Shown here piece after piece: positions 9,087-17,122 of a stretch of 64,000 bases of DNA (the first letter of the stretch is position 1; each line of letters opens with the position of its first letter). A program made the position numbers and the translations under genes. This stretch comes from Alphaproteobacteria bacterium (lineage in GTDB: Bacteria; Pseudomonadota; Alphaproteobacteria; Rhodobacterales; Rhodobacteraceae), in the NCBI GenBank assembly GCA_030424865.1, contig JAUHVR010000018.1:1-64000 (forward strand), written 5' to 3'. The notes below the pieces were generated by a model. The model worked only from the letters and a program-made list of their open reading frames with translations. It was not told the origin of the DNA and did not search any database.

Positions 9087-9145
9087 GTGCGCGCCTCTTG
9101 ATCAATCGTTGCAGGTGATTGGTGTAGGACGGCGCGGGACCGAAC

Positions 9146-10273
9146 TCAAGCCTCTGCGCGCAGGGTTTCGCGGTGGCGCAGCACCCACAGAAGCATCATC
9201 ACCAGCGGGGCCGCGTTGATCTCTCCGCTGTCGACCAGTTCGAGTGCTGTCTCCAGCGGAATGACATGGCTGCGGATGTCCTCGTTTTCCGCTTCAAGCC
9301 CCGCCAACCCGCCGGTCTTGGCACTCAGGTCGCAAAGTCCCAGGAAACAGTGAAAGAACTCGCTGGAATAGCCGGGCGAAGGGTAAACCTTGCACATCGG
9401 GCGGATGTCCTCGACCGTCAGACGCGCCTCTTCGACCGCCTCGCGGCGGGCGGTCTCCATCGGATCTTCGCCCGCGTCGACCAGCCCGGCGATGGGTTCA
9501 AAGACCCATGGGTGCGGGTCGGTGCGGTGGATCGGGCCATAGCGCATCTGTTCGATCAACAAAACGCGATCGGTCTTGGGGTCATAGGGCAGGATCAGCG
9601 CGGCGTCGAAGGCGACAAAGCTTTCGCGACCGACAACCTCTGTCCAGCCGCCATTGAACTTGCGGTGCCGCAGATTGAAGGCGCGCAGGCTGAAAAAGCC
9701 CTGATAGCCGCCCCGCTCGCGGTGCATCTCGATGTCGTCGTGGCCCATGTCGGTGCGCAGGGTGCAGGGCGCGGGCGTTTGCGCCAGATGCCGTGCCCAG
9801 GCGCGGGCGCGCAGAAAGGGCAAAAGCGGTTGCAACTCTTCGACCGGCATTGTGCCGAACCGGCGCATCACGTCGCCCGCCGCATCCACACTGACCGAGG
9901 CCCACTGAGCCTCCCAGTCTGCAAGCGACCAGGGCTCGCCCGGTGTCCAACGGCCCGCGTCCGGGAAATAGACCCGCGCCTGCACGGGGCCCGCGTTTGT
10001 CTGCGCCTCAACCGGCTTCAACGTGTAGGCAAAGCCGCCTTCGTAGTAATCGACGCGCGCAACATCGTGGTCGGTCATGTCGGTCACGACCAGACCCTGC
10101 GCAGTTTCGCCCTGCGCTTGAAGGATCATTGGGAAAGGTTCGTTCTTGACCCAGTGCACGGCGTGATCTGCCAGGGTCGCCTGATGCACCTTTGCAGGAT
10201 CCAGCGCCCGGCCCAGCGCAACTTCGAGCAACGGCAGGTGCCGTAGCGTGCCGTAGAAAAACAGGGCTGACAT
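9146..10273 (-). CDS. trgB: TrgB-like fusion: gamma-glutamylcyclotransferase-like domain plus Nudix hydrolase
   Basis: 375 aa in two parts. Residues 1-120 look like an AIG2/gamma-glutamylcyclotransferase-like domain (FFYGTLRHLPLLEVALG). Residues about 190-365 are a Nudix domain of ADP-ribose pyrophosphatase type with a complete Nudix box, GLVDAGEDPMETARREAVEE followed by A. The reaction is probably hydrolysis of ADP-ribose or a related nucleoside diphosphate; the N-terminal domain's substrate is unknown. It is 6 bp downstream of trgA and 59 bp upstream of cysK. I use the name trgB from this gene order and the Nudix domain; direct evidence of tellurite function is not visible. Confidence 0.85.
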   Translation of the reverse strand: MSALFFYGTLRHLPLLEVALGRALDPAKVHQATLADHAVHWVKNEPFPMILQAQGETAQGLVVTDMTDHDVARVDYYEGGFAYTLKPVEAQTNAGPVQARVYFPDAGRWTPGEPWSLADWEAQWASVSVDAAGDVMRRFGTMPVEELQPLLPFLRARAWARHLAQTPAPCTLRTDMGHDDIEMHRERGGYQGFFSLRAFNLRHRKFNGGWTEVVGRESFVAFDAALILPYDPKTDRVLLIEQMRYGPIHRTDPHPWVFEPIAGLVDAGEDPMETARREAVEEARLTVEDIRPMCKVYPSPGYSSEFFHCFLGLCDLSAKTGGLAGLEAENEDIRSHVIPLETALELVDSGEINAAPLVMMLLWVLRHRETLRAEA

Positions 10274-10279
10274 GTGGCG

Positions 10280-10720
10280 TTATCTCCAGGCGCGCCCTGC
10301 AAACTCTGTCAGCAACCCCAGGATCAGGGCCCCGACCAGCAAGGTCGTGATCACGGTCGAATCGTTCATGATCACCAAGTACTCGCCAATCAGTTCAAAG
10401 ACAGCGGCAAACGCCTCGACCGGGCCATCGTAGCGGTTGCGCATCGCCTCATCGACCATCTTGTTGCAGCCCTGCACAAAAAGACCCCAAAAAACCAAGG
10501 CCGCCACCCCGGTCACACCGTTGCCTATGGCCGCCGCAAAGCCGCGCCCGGCACGGCTGCCGACAATCACCCATCCGCAGATCAGTCCCAAAGCGAGGTT
10601 CACAAAAGAGAAAATTCCGAAATCTGTGCCTTCGGGCATCAAAGGTTTGATCTGTTCGGACACAATGAAGCCAAGCGCCGCAAGGCAAAGTGCGGCGACA
10701 AGTTTGGCGGCTGTGGGCAT
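10280..10720 (-). CDS. trgA: TrgA family membrane protein
   Basis: 146 aa with four predicted membrane segments (about 5-25, 35-55, 65-85 and 115-140). It has the form of the Rhodobacteraceae TrgA family, first linked to high-level tellurite resistance in R. sphaeroides. No catalytic motif is present and the mechanism is unknown. It lies 2 bp after the cfa stop and 6 bp before trgB, so it is clearly in one operon. Confidence 0.85.
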   Translation of the reverse strand: MPTAAKLVAALCLAALGFIVSEQIKPLMPEGTDFGIFSFVNLALGLICGWVIVGSRAGRGFAAAIGNGVTGVAALVFWGLFVQGCNKMVDEAMRNRYDGPVEAFAAVFELIGEYLVIMNDSTVITTLLVGALILGLLTEFAGRAWR

Positions 10721-10722
10721 GG

Positions 10723-11934
10723 TCAGGCCTGTTTGTTGATCGTGATCTGCGTCACGTCACAGTTACCGAAATGAAAGGACGACGCGCAAGAGGTTAGATA
10801 AAAGTTCCACATTCGCCGAAAGCGGTCATCAAAGCCCATCTCGGCCACTTCGTCCCAGCGCCCGTTGAAAGTCTCGTGCCAGCGCCGCAGCGTCTGACTG
10901 TAGCTTTCACCAAACTCGATGGACCTGGCGACCTTCAGACCAGCGCGTTCGACCTCGGCCCTCAGCACCGTCGGGCTGGGCAGCATCCCGCCGGGGAAGA
11001 TGTACTTCTGGATGAAGTCGACACCACGGCGATAGATTTCCCACCTCCGGTCCTGAATGGTGATGATCTGCAGTGTCGCATTGCCACCGGGTTTCAATCG
11101 GTCACGCACGGTGTTGAAATACGTCGGCCAGTATTTCTCGCCCACCGCCTCGAACATCTCGATGCTGGCAATGCCGTCGTAAACACCTGTCTCGTCGCGA
11201 TAATCCTGCAGTTTCAGCTCGACCTTGTCGGTCAGCCCGGCGCGTTCCATCCGCTCTTGCGCGTATTTCAACTGCTCCTGGCTGATTGTCAGCCCGGTGA
11301 CCCGCAGCCCGCGTTCCTTGGCCGCGTATTCGGCAAAGCCGCCCCAGCCGCAACCGATCTCTAGGATATGATCCCCGGGTTTGGCGCCCATCTGGTCGAT
11401 CATGCTGGCATATTTCGCGGTCTGAGCCCGCTCCATGCTTTCCTGGCCGGTCTCGAACAGGGCCGAGGAATAGGTCATCGTGTCGTCCAGCCACAGACCG
11501 TAGAAGTCATTGCCCAGGTCGTAGTGATAGCTGATGTTCTTGCGCGCTTGCCGCTTCGAATTCGATTGCAACCAGAACCGCATCTTTTCATAGGCCCGCA
11601 CCAGTCCCATGCCGGGAAAGCCGTCATAGATTTCGTCATTGTCGGCATGCACGAGGTCCATGAAGGCCTGCAGGTCCGGCGTCGTCCACCAGCCGTCGAG
11701 ATAGGCATCGCAGAACCCCAGATCGCCTTCGCGGATCAGGCGGGCAAAGACATCACCGTTCACGATGTTCAGCTGTGCCACAGGTCCGGGATTGCGGGCC
11801 TCGGCCCGAAAGACGCGGCCGTCCGGCAGGACAAAGTCCAACCGGCCGCAATTCATGTTTGTGGCAGCGTCAAAGACCTGCGCGAAATAACGCGGCAGGT
11901 TTTGCTGGCCCCCTGTGGTCGTCAAGTACGTCAT
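10723..11934 (-). CDS. cfa: cyclopropane-fatty-acyl-phospholipid synthase
   Basis: 403 aa SAM-dependent enzyme that methylenates cis-unsaturated acyl chains in membrane phospholipids. The methyltransferase core shows the SAM-binding glycine motif HILEIGCGWGGFAEYAA, preceded by the family motif SYHYDLGNDFYGLWLDDTMTY (shown in two parts: SYHYDLGNDFYGLW and LDDTMTY). A later IASIEMFEAVGEKYWPTYF is also typical. GGAGG precedes the ATG at 11934. It is the first gene of the leftward run cfa-trgA-trgB-cysK-mscS-alaX, which groups membrane and redox stress functions. Confidence 0.93.
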   Translation of the reverse strand: MTYLTTTGGQQNLPRYFAQVFDAATNMNCGRLDFVLPDGRVFRAEARNPGPVAQLNIVNGDVFARLIREGDLGFCDAYLDGWWTTPDLQAFMDLVHADNDEIYDGFPGMGLVRAYEKMRFWLQSNSKRQARKNISYHYDLGNDFYGLWLDDTMTYSSALFETGQESMERAQTAKYASMIDQMGAKPGDHILEIGCGWGGFAEYAAKERGLRVTGLTISQEQLKYAQERMERAGLTDKVELKLQDYRDETGVYDGIASIEMFEAVGEKYWPTYFNTVRDRLKPGGNATLQIITIQDRRWEIYRRGVDFIQKYIFPGGMLPSPTVLRAEVERAGLKVARSIEFGESYSQTLRRWHETFNGRWDEVAEMGFDDRFRRMWNFYLTSCASSFHFGNCDVTQITINKQA

Positions 11935-12062
11935 TGCCCCTCCGGCTCGCAGGTTTTGACAAGGCTAATCGCCACATTGCGTTTTGCGCAAGTGTTAACG
12001 GCACATAGCCCGCAAGGACCCTGCGCCAAGCCATTGTCCGAAAAACCTGAATCCGGGGTGCC

Positions 12063-12755
12063 TCAGGGTATCAGCGCATAGACCACGGTGATCCGGGCGG
12101 TCGTTTCCGTTTCGCCCTCAGAGATCACGACCGCCTCGGCGCGCATGCTCATGGCGGCCATTTCAACCCCGGGCGACGCGGCCCCGGCCTCGGTCATCGA
12201 CAGCACCGCACCCAGGTTCAGACCAGCCGCCTTGGCATAGGTTTCGGCCCGCAGACGCGCATCTTCGACCGCGTTGCGACGCGCCTCGGCCAGAACCGGT
12301 TCGGGATATTGCAGGGCAAACTGCAACCCGTACATCTCGTTCACTCCGGCGGACAACACGGCATCCAGAACTTCGCCCAGCACGTCCAGATCCCGCACGC
12401 GCACGGTCAGCTGATTTCGCGCCTCGTATCCCGCGACACCGGGTTGGCTGAGCCCTGACGACCGGTTGTCATAGACGGGCGACACCGACAGTGCACTTGT
12501 CTGAACATCCCGCCGCGCTAGGCCATAAGCCTCAAGCGCCGCGATCACCCCCTCGATCTTGTCCGAGGTCCGGGACATTGCGTCGCCCGCCTGTTCCGCG
12601 CGGGTCGACACCCCAAACGAGATGCTGGCCATGTCAGGCCGCGCCGCGGCGCGCCCCTCGCCGACCACGGTAATTCGCGCATAAGGCGAACTGGTCTCGG
12701 CCCATGCAGGCACGCAAATGGAAACAATCGACAAAAAAATCAGGATAAGACGCAT
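12063..12755 (-). CDS. SIMPL domain (DUF541) periplasmic protein
   Basis: 230 aa. The signal peptide MRLILIFLSIVSICVPAWAE is followed by a SIMPL domain: ITVVGEGRAAARPDMASISF at the N-terminus and repeated coiled helices such as ARRNAVEDARLRAETYAKAAGL near 160-180. Family members are periplasmic or outer-membrane-associated and are linked to oxidative and envelope stress; their precise activity is unknown. GGAGG lies 5 nt before the ATG at 12755, which rules out longer upstream starts. The gene is divergent from the 819-aa gene with 155 bp between them. Confidence 0.88.
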   Translation of the reverse strand: MRLILIFLSIVSICVPAWAETSSPYARITVVGEGRAAARPDMASISFGVSTRAEQAGDAMSRTSDKIEGVIAALEAYGLARRDVQTSALSVSPVYDNRSSGLSQPGVAGYEARNQLTVRVRDLDVLGEVLDAVLSAGVNEMYGLQFALQYPEPVLAEARRNAVEDARLRAETYAKAAGLNLGAVLSMTEAGAASPGVEMAAMSMRAEAVVISEGETETTARITVVYALIP

Positions 12756-12910
12756 TGAAACCTCCGGCAAAGCCAATTCCTTGCGGAATCTTGCCGGATT
12801 TCGCCGACGCGAAGCAATGCCTAGTCTTTGATTAAGCGGGTTCCTGCTATAGTAAAACGCAGGATCCTCAGCGACTCCTAACCACTCAACGTGCGTGCTA
12901 AAAGGTACCC

Positions 12911-15370
12911 ATGAAACCAAATTTTGCCCTGTCCCTGTCGTTTGACGGCATCTCGTTGTTGCAACGCGTGCCCGGGGGATGGGTCCATGTGAATGACGTT
13001 GCCCTGGATGCAGCGGACCTTGGCGCCGATATGGCCGCGCTGCGGGCACAGGCGGATGCCATTGCGCCGGACGGCGGGATGGTCAAGGTTGTGCTGCCGA
13101 ACGAGCAGATCAAGTTCCTATCGATCGCCGACCCGTCGGCCGATCCCGAAACGCGTCTTGCAGCCGTCAAGGCCGCGCTCGACGGGGCGACGCCCTATGC
13201 GGTGCAGGATCTTTCTTTTGACTGGGCCCCGCAGAACGGCCAGATCAAGATCGCTGCAGTGGCGCTTGAAACGCTGGCCGAGGCTGAAGGCTTTACGACA
13301 TCCCATCACTTTGACCCGGTCTGCTTTGTGGCCGCAGCCGAGGGCGACGCCTTTGACGGCGAGGTCTTCTTTGGCGCGGCAGAGGCCTGGATCAGCCGCG
13401 GCGGGCCCGAGCCCGTGCGCGATGACGCGGCGGTGCGGATCGTCGAAGCGCCGGTTGCCGATCCTGAGCCAGAGACTGTTGATGACCAGCCCGCCCCGCT
13501 GGAACTGATGCCCGATGACGCGGTGGACGACACGCCTGCCCCGCAGGAGTTGCGCAAACCGGCAGAGCCGCAGCCGCTTGTCGATCCGGCGCAAGAAAAG
13601 CCCAAGCCGGCCCCGGCCTTTGCCAGCAGTCGCAGGGCACGCGATGTTCACGCGGCTGCTGATCCCAAGCCGGCCGAAGCTCAACCTGCAGAGAAGCGTT
13701 CCGCTGCACCCCGCCTCAGCTTTGGTGCGAAACCTTCTGTCGAGGCCCCTCAGGTGCCTCAGCCCGGTGAATTCCGGGATAAACCAAAGCTTGAAGTGCC
13801 GCGCCCCAAGATCGAAGGTGTCACCGCACCCGAACTGCCCAAGGACGCAACCAAGCGTAAGGCGAAAAAGCCCAAGGGCAAAAAAGGCGGCGGACTGTTC
13901 GGAGCGCGCCGCAAGGAAGCCGAGAAACCGCTGGCGCCAGCGCCGCGGCCAAAGGTGACCAAGGTTCAGACGCCGGTGCCCCCGGCAGTCGCCGCACGCC
14001 TTGCAACGGCGAAAGCCGCGCATGCTGGCGAAGACATCGCGCCGGTTATCGCCCCCAAGGCGGGAGGACAGGCGCCGACGCTGACAAAATCGGCCGAGGA
14101 ACGCCAGCGCATGGCGCTGTTCGGCACCCGCGAGGCGCAGGCCGCCCGGATTGGCGGCAAGCCCCGTTTCCTGGGGCTGATCCTGACGACCGCGCTTTTG
14201 CTGACCCTCGCAGGTGTGGCCGCCTGGGCCTCTGTCTACCTGGACGAAGGCTTGGCGCGGTTCTTCCCGAGTGCGCAAGAGGAAAACGCCGTTGCGGGCC
14301 TGCCGGACGTGCCCGACATCGACACCGAGAACCCCCAAGAGCTTGCAGCCGCGCCGATCGAAGTGGCCGCGCTTGACCCCGACATCGACGAAGGCGCCGT
14401 CAGCGATGCGCTGACCCCCTTGGCCCCTGCCCCGGTTGTTCAGCAAATCAGCGAAGCCGAGGCAGAGGCCACCTATGCGGCAACCGGCATCTGGGCAATG
14501 TCACCGGATGCGCCATCGGCCCCGCGGCTGGAAAGCATCGTCGGTTTCTACGAAGCCTCGATCGACCCGGATGTCCTGCAGGTCGACGCCATCGCGCTGC
14601 CGCAGGTCGCCTTGCTGAACCCGGATGCAGGCATCGCCAAACAGGCCTCGCCAGTTGTGCGCGGCACGGTCTTTGATCTGGACGAACGGGGCCTTGTGCG
14701 CGCCACCCTGGAGGGTGCGTTGAACCCGGACGGCGTCCGCGTTTACGCAGGCTTGCCGCCCGTTGTGCCCCCATTGCGCGACAACAGCGTGTCAGTGGCC
14801 CCGGACGCGGTGGAACAGGCCCTGGTTCTGGCGCGTCTGGAAGAGGTGCGGCCTCGGGTGCGGCCCAGCGCACTGTTGGAAGCCTCCGAGCGGGCCACCC
14901 TTGGCGGGCTGTCGCGCGCCGAGCTTGCGAACCGCCGTCCGCTGGCGCGTCCGGTCAGCGAGACCGAAAAACTGGAAGATGAGGCCAGCCTTCAGGCGAC
15001 CCGTCTGGCCGTCACCAACTCTTTGAAACCGATCACGCGACCCAAGAACTTTGCCGCCGTTGTCGATCAGGCCGAAAGCGTCAAGGTCGCCGCATTGCAG
15101 GCACCCGTTCAGCCCAAGATCCCGTCGTCGGCCTCGGTCGCGAAACAAGCCACGGTCGAAAACGCCATTTCGCTAAGCCGCGTGAACCTTATCGGTGTCT
15201 ATGGCAAACCCGAAAGCCGTCGCGCACTGGTGCGCTTGTCGAACGGCAAATACAAGAAGGTTCAGGTCGGGGACAAGCTGGACGGCGGCCAGGTTGCCGC
15301 CATCGGCGAGACAGAGCTGCGCTATGTCAAAAAGGGCCGCAACCTGGTCCTGGAGATGCCAAAGGGATAG
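12911..15370 (+). CDS. single-span inner-membrane protein with GspL/PilM-like and GspC/PilP-like ends (819 aa)
   Basis: Architecture read by eye: residues 1-155 form an alpha/beta region resembling the start of PilM/GspL actin-like proteins (MKPNFALSLSFDGISLLQRV, with KVVLPNEQIKFLSI); 180-410 is a cytoplasmic Pro/Ala/Lys/Glu-rich linker with a basic patch near 315-330; one membrane helix spans about 420-443; 445-750 is a periplasmic Pro/Ala-rich stretch; and 754-819 resembles the homology region of GspC or PilP (RVNLIGVYGKPESRRALVRL, then VGDKLDGGQVAAIGE). No other pilus or secretion gene lies nearby. Long low-complexity regions often lead to misleading names in databases. The resemblance is inference. 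AAGG precedes the ATG. Confidence 0.7.
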   Translation: MKPNFALSLSFDGISLLQRVPGGWVHVNDVALDAADLGADMAALRAQADAIAPDGGMVKVVLPNEQIKFLSIADPSADPETRLAAVKAALDGATPYAVQDLSFDWAPQNGQIKIAAVALETLAEAEGFTTSHHFDPVCFVAAAEGDAFDGEVFFGAAEAWISRGGPEPVRDDAAVRIVEAPVADPEPETVDDQPAPLELMPDDAVDDTPAPQELRKPAEPQPLVDPAQEKPKPAPAFASSRRARDVHAAADPKPAEAQPAEKRSAAPRLSFGAKPSVEAPQVPQPGEFRDKPKLEVPRPKIEGVTAPELPKDATKRKAKKPKGKKGGGLFGARRKEAEKPLAPAPRPKVTKVQTPVPPAVAARLATAKAAHAGEDIAPVIAPKAGGQAPTLTKSAEERQRMALFGTREAQAARIGGKPRFLGLILTTALLLTLAGVAAWASVYLDEGLARFFPSAQEENAVAGLPDVPDIDTENPQELAAAPIEVAALDPDIDEGAVSDALTPLAPAPVVQQISEAEAEATYAATGIWAMSPDAPSAPRLESIVGFYEASIDPDVLQVDAIALPQVALLNPDAGIAKQASPVVRGTVFDLDERGLVRATLEGALNPDGVRVYAGLPPVVPPLRDNSVSVAPDAVEQALVLARLEEVRPRVRPSALLEASERATLGGLSRAELANRRPLARPVSETEKLEDEASLQATRLAVTNSLKPITRPKNFAAVVDQAESVKVAALQAPVQPKIPSSASVAKQATVENAISLSRVNLIGVYGKPESRRALVRLSNGKYKKVQVGDKLDGGQVAAIGETELRYVKKGRNLVLEMPKG

Positions 15371-15406
15371 CGGGACGGAAAAACCGTCCTGCCAAGTTCC
15401 TGCCGA

Positions 15407-16507
15407 TCAGGCGTCGGCTTCGGTCAGTTCACCGCTCTCGATCTGTTCGCGCTCGATCGATTCAAACAGCGCCTTGAAGTTGCCTTCGCCAAAGCCGTCG
15501 TCGCCCTTGCGCTGGATGAACTCGAAAAAGATCGGCCCGATCACGGTCTTGGAAAAGATCTGAAGCAGGATCTTGGTCTCGCCACCGTCCAGCACACCTT
15601 CGCCATCGATCAGGATGCCGTGCTTTTTCATGCGGTCGATGGGTTCGTCGTGCCCGGCAACCCGGTCAAAGCTCATGTCGTAATAGGTGTCCGGCGGGCC
15701 GGGCATGAACTTCAGCCCCATGTCGGCAATCTGATCGGTCGAGTCATAGATGTCGTCGCTGCCTACCGCGATGTGCTGGATGCCTTCACCCTTGTACTTT
15801 TTCAGGTAGGCGACGATCTGGCCCTTTTCGCCCCGGTCTTCGTTGATCGGAATCCGAATGCGCCCACAGGGCGAGGTCAGCGCGCGGCTGTACAGTCCGG
15901 TGAACTTGCCTTCGATGTCGAAGAAACGAATTTCGCGGAAGTTGAACAGGTCGCCGTAGAACTTGAACCAGACGTCCATGTTGCCCTTGAAGACATTGTG
16001 CGTCAGGTGATCGAGGTAGAAGAACCCGACCCCGCGCGGCTTGGACTGTTCGATCCAGTCGAATTCCTGATTGTAGGGCGAGGTCTCGTAGTACTGATCG
16101 ATAAAATAGATCAGCGAACCGCCAATGCCGACAATCGCCGGAACGTCCATGGTCTTGTCGTCGCCGGTGTAGGGCTCCGCCCCCTTTGAAACGGCATGAT
16201 CAAAGGCGTGCTGCGCATCCACCACGCGCCAGGCCATCGCCGAGGCGCAGGGACCGTGCAGGTCGACAAAGCGCGCGGCAAAGCTGCCGGGTTCGTTGTT
16301 CAGCACATAGGTGATGTCGCCTTGCTGCCACAGCTCGATCTGCTTGGTCCTGTGGTTGGCGACATGGGCATAGCCCATGCGCTTGAACAGCGCGCGCAGT
16401 TCCTCGGGCTCGGGGTGTGCGAATTCGACAAACTCGAACCCGTCGGTGCCAGCCGGGTTTTCACTGGTGATGGTGGATTTCGGGGCGTCGTGTGGGAAGG
16501 GACCCAT
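15407..16507 (-). CDS. hpd: 4-hydroxyphenylpyruvate dioxygenase
   Basis: 366 aa non-haem Fe(II) enzyme converting 4-hydroxyphenylpyruvate to homogentisate in tyrosine catabolism. Two vicinal-oxygen-chelate halves are present. The iron ligands are recognisable in the C-terminal half: the His of LDHLTHNVFKGNM, the His of GIQHIAVGSDDIY and the Glu of GPIFFEFIQRKGDDGFGEGN. The ATG at 16507 has GGAGA upstream; the much longer open frame upstream only runs antisense to other genes. It is divergent from an Lrp/AsnC gene that is its likely regulator. Confidence 0.95.
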   Translation of the reverse strand: MGPFPHDAPKSTITSENPAGTDGFEFVEFAHPEPEELRALFKRMGYAHVANHRTKQIELWQQGDITYVLNNEPGSFAARFVDLHGPCASAMAWRVVDAQHAFDHAVSKGAEPYTGDDKTMDVPAIVGIGGSLIYFIDQYYETSPYNQEFDWIEQSKPRGVGFFYLDHLTHNVFKGNMDVWFKFYGDLFNFREIRFFDIEGKFTGLYSRALTSPCGRIRIPINEDRGEKGQIVAYLKKYKGEGIQHIAVGSDDIYDSTDQIADMGLKFMPGPPDTYYDMSFDRVAGHDEPIDRMKKHGILIDGEGVLDGGETKILLQIFSKTVIGPIFFEFIQRKGDDGFGEGNFKALFESIEREQIESGELTEADA

Positions 16508-16578
16508 GGCGTTTTCTCCTTCGCGAAATGCGGTCATGTTGCGCTTGACGCTTAGACTACGCGTGTTTCCGCCCGTTT

Positions 16579-16618
16579 TTTGCGCATATTCATGCTCAAA
16601 CAGCAGAGATTGCGCAAA
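16579..16618. promoter_or_regulatory. spaced inverted repeat between hpd and Lrp-type regulator
   Basis: TTTGCGCA (16579-16586) and TGCGCAAA (16611-16618) are perfect inverted copies with centres 32 bp apart, about three helical turns. This spacing suits an oligomeric Lrp/AsnC-family regulator binding one face of the DNA in the divergent promoter region. Regulation of hpd and autoregulation are inferred. Confidence 0.55.
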
Positions 16619-16657
16619 CCCATCGCATCTGTCTGCGGTTTCATGCAGAATTCCCGC

Positions 16658-17113
16658 ATGATCGATGACACCGACAAACGCCTGTTGGCCGCGATTCAAC
16701 GTGACGCCCACCTGACGGCCCAGGAACTGGGAGAGTTGCTGAACCTCTCGCCCAGCCAGGCCGGGCGTCGGCGGCAAAAGCTCGAGCAGGACGGGCTGAT
16801 TGCCAGCTACACCGCGCGGCTGGATGCCGCCAAGCTGGGCCTGCATGTCCAGGCCTTTGTCCAGGTTCAGATGAACACGCACAACCCCGAACAGGCCGGC
16901 AGCTTTGTTCGGTTGGTCAACACCCACCCCGAGATCACAAGCGCCTGGACGATGACCGGCGATGCCGACTATCTGTTGCGTGTCTTCTGCGCCGACCTTA
17001 CTGCTTTGAACAGGCTGATCCACCAGACCCTGCTGACACACGAGGCCGTCGCCCGCGTGCACAGCCAGATCGTGATGGACCAGTTCAAGAGCGACGCGCC
17101 GCTGCCGACCTGA
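16658..17113 (+). CDS. Lrp/AsnC family transcriptional regulator
   Basis: 151 aa. An N-terminal HTH (DDTDKRLLAAIQRDAHLTAQ, then ELGELLNLSPSQAGRRRQKL) is followed by a RAM ligand-binding domain (AFVQVQMNTHNPEQ, then TMTGDADYLLRVFCADL). I place the start at MIDDTDKRLL, the usual position relative to the HTH; the frame is open further upstream but that part covers the divergent promoter. Its position opposite hpd suggests it senses an aromatic amino acid or a related compound. The antiporter gene follows 9 bp downstream. Confidence 0.92.
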   Translation: MIDDTDKRLLAAIQRDAHLTAQELGELLNLSPSQAGRRRQKLEQDGLIASYTARLDAAKLGLHVQAFVQVQMNTHNPEQAGSFVRLVNTHPEITSAWTMTGDADYLLRVFCADLTALNRLIHQTLLTHEAVARVHSQIVMDQFKSDAPLPT

Positions 17114-17122
17114 GGACCCACG

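Noticed and set aside
9095-9110. FNR-like TTGATCAATCG near cysK
   Set aside because: The half-sites are not spaced by four bases, so it does not match the TTGAT-N4-ATCAA consensus.
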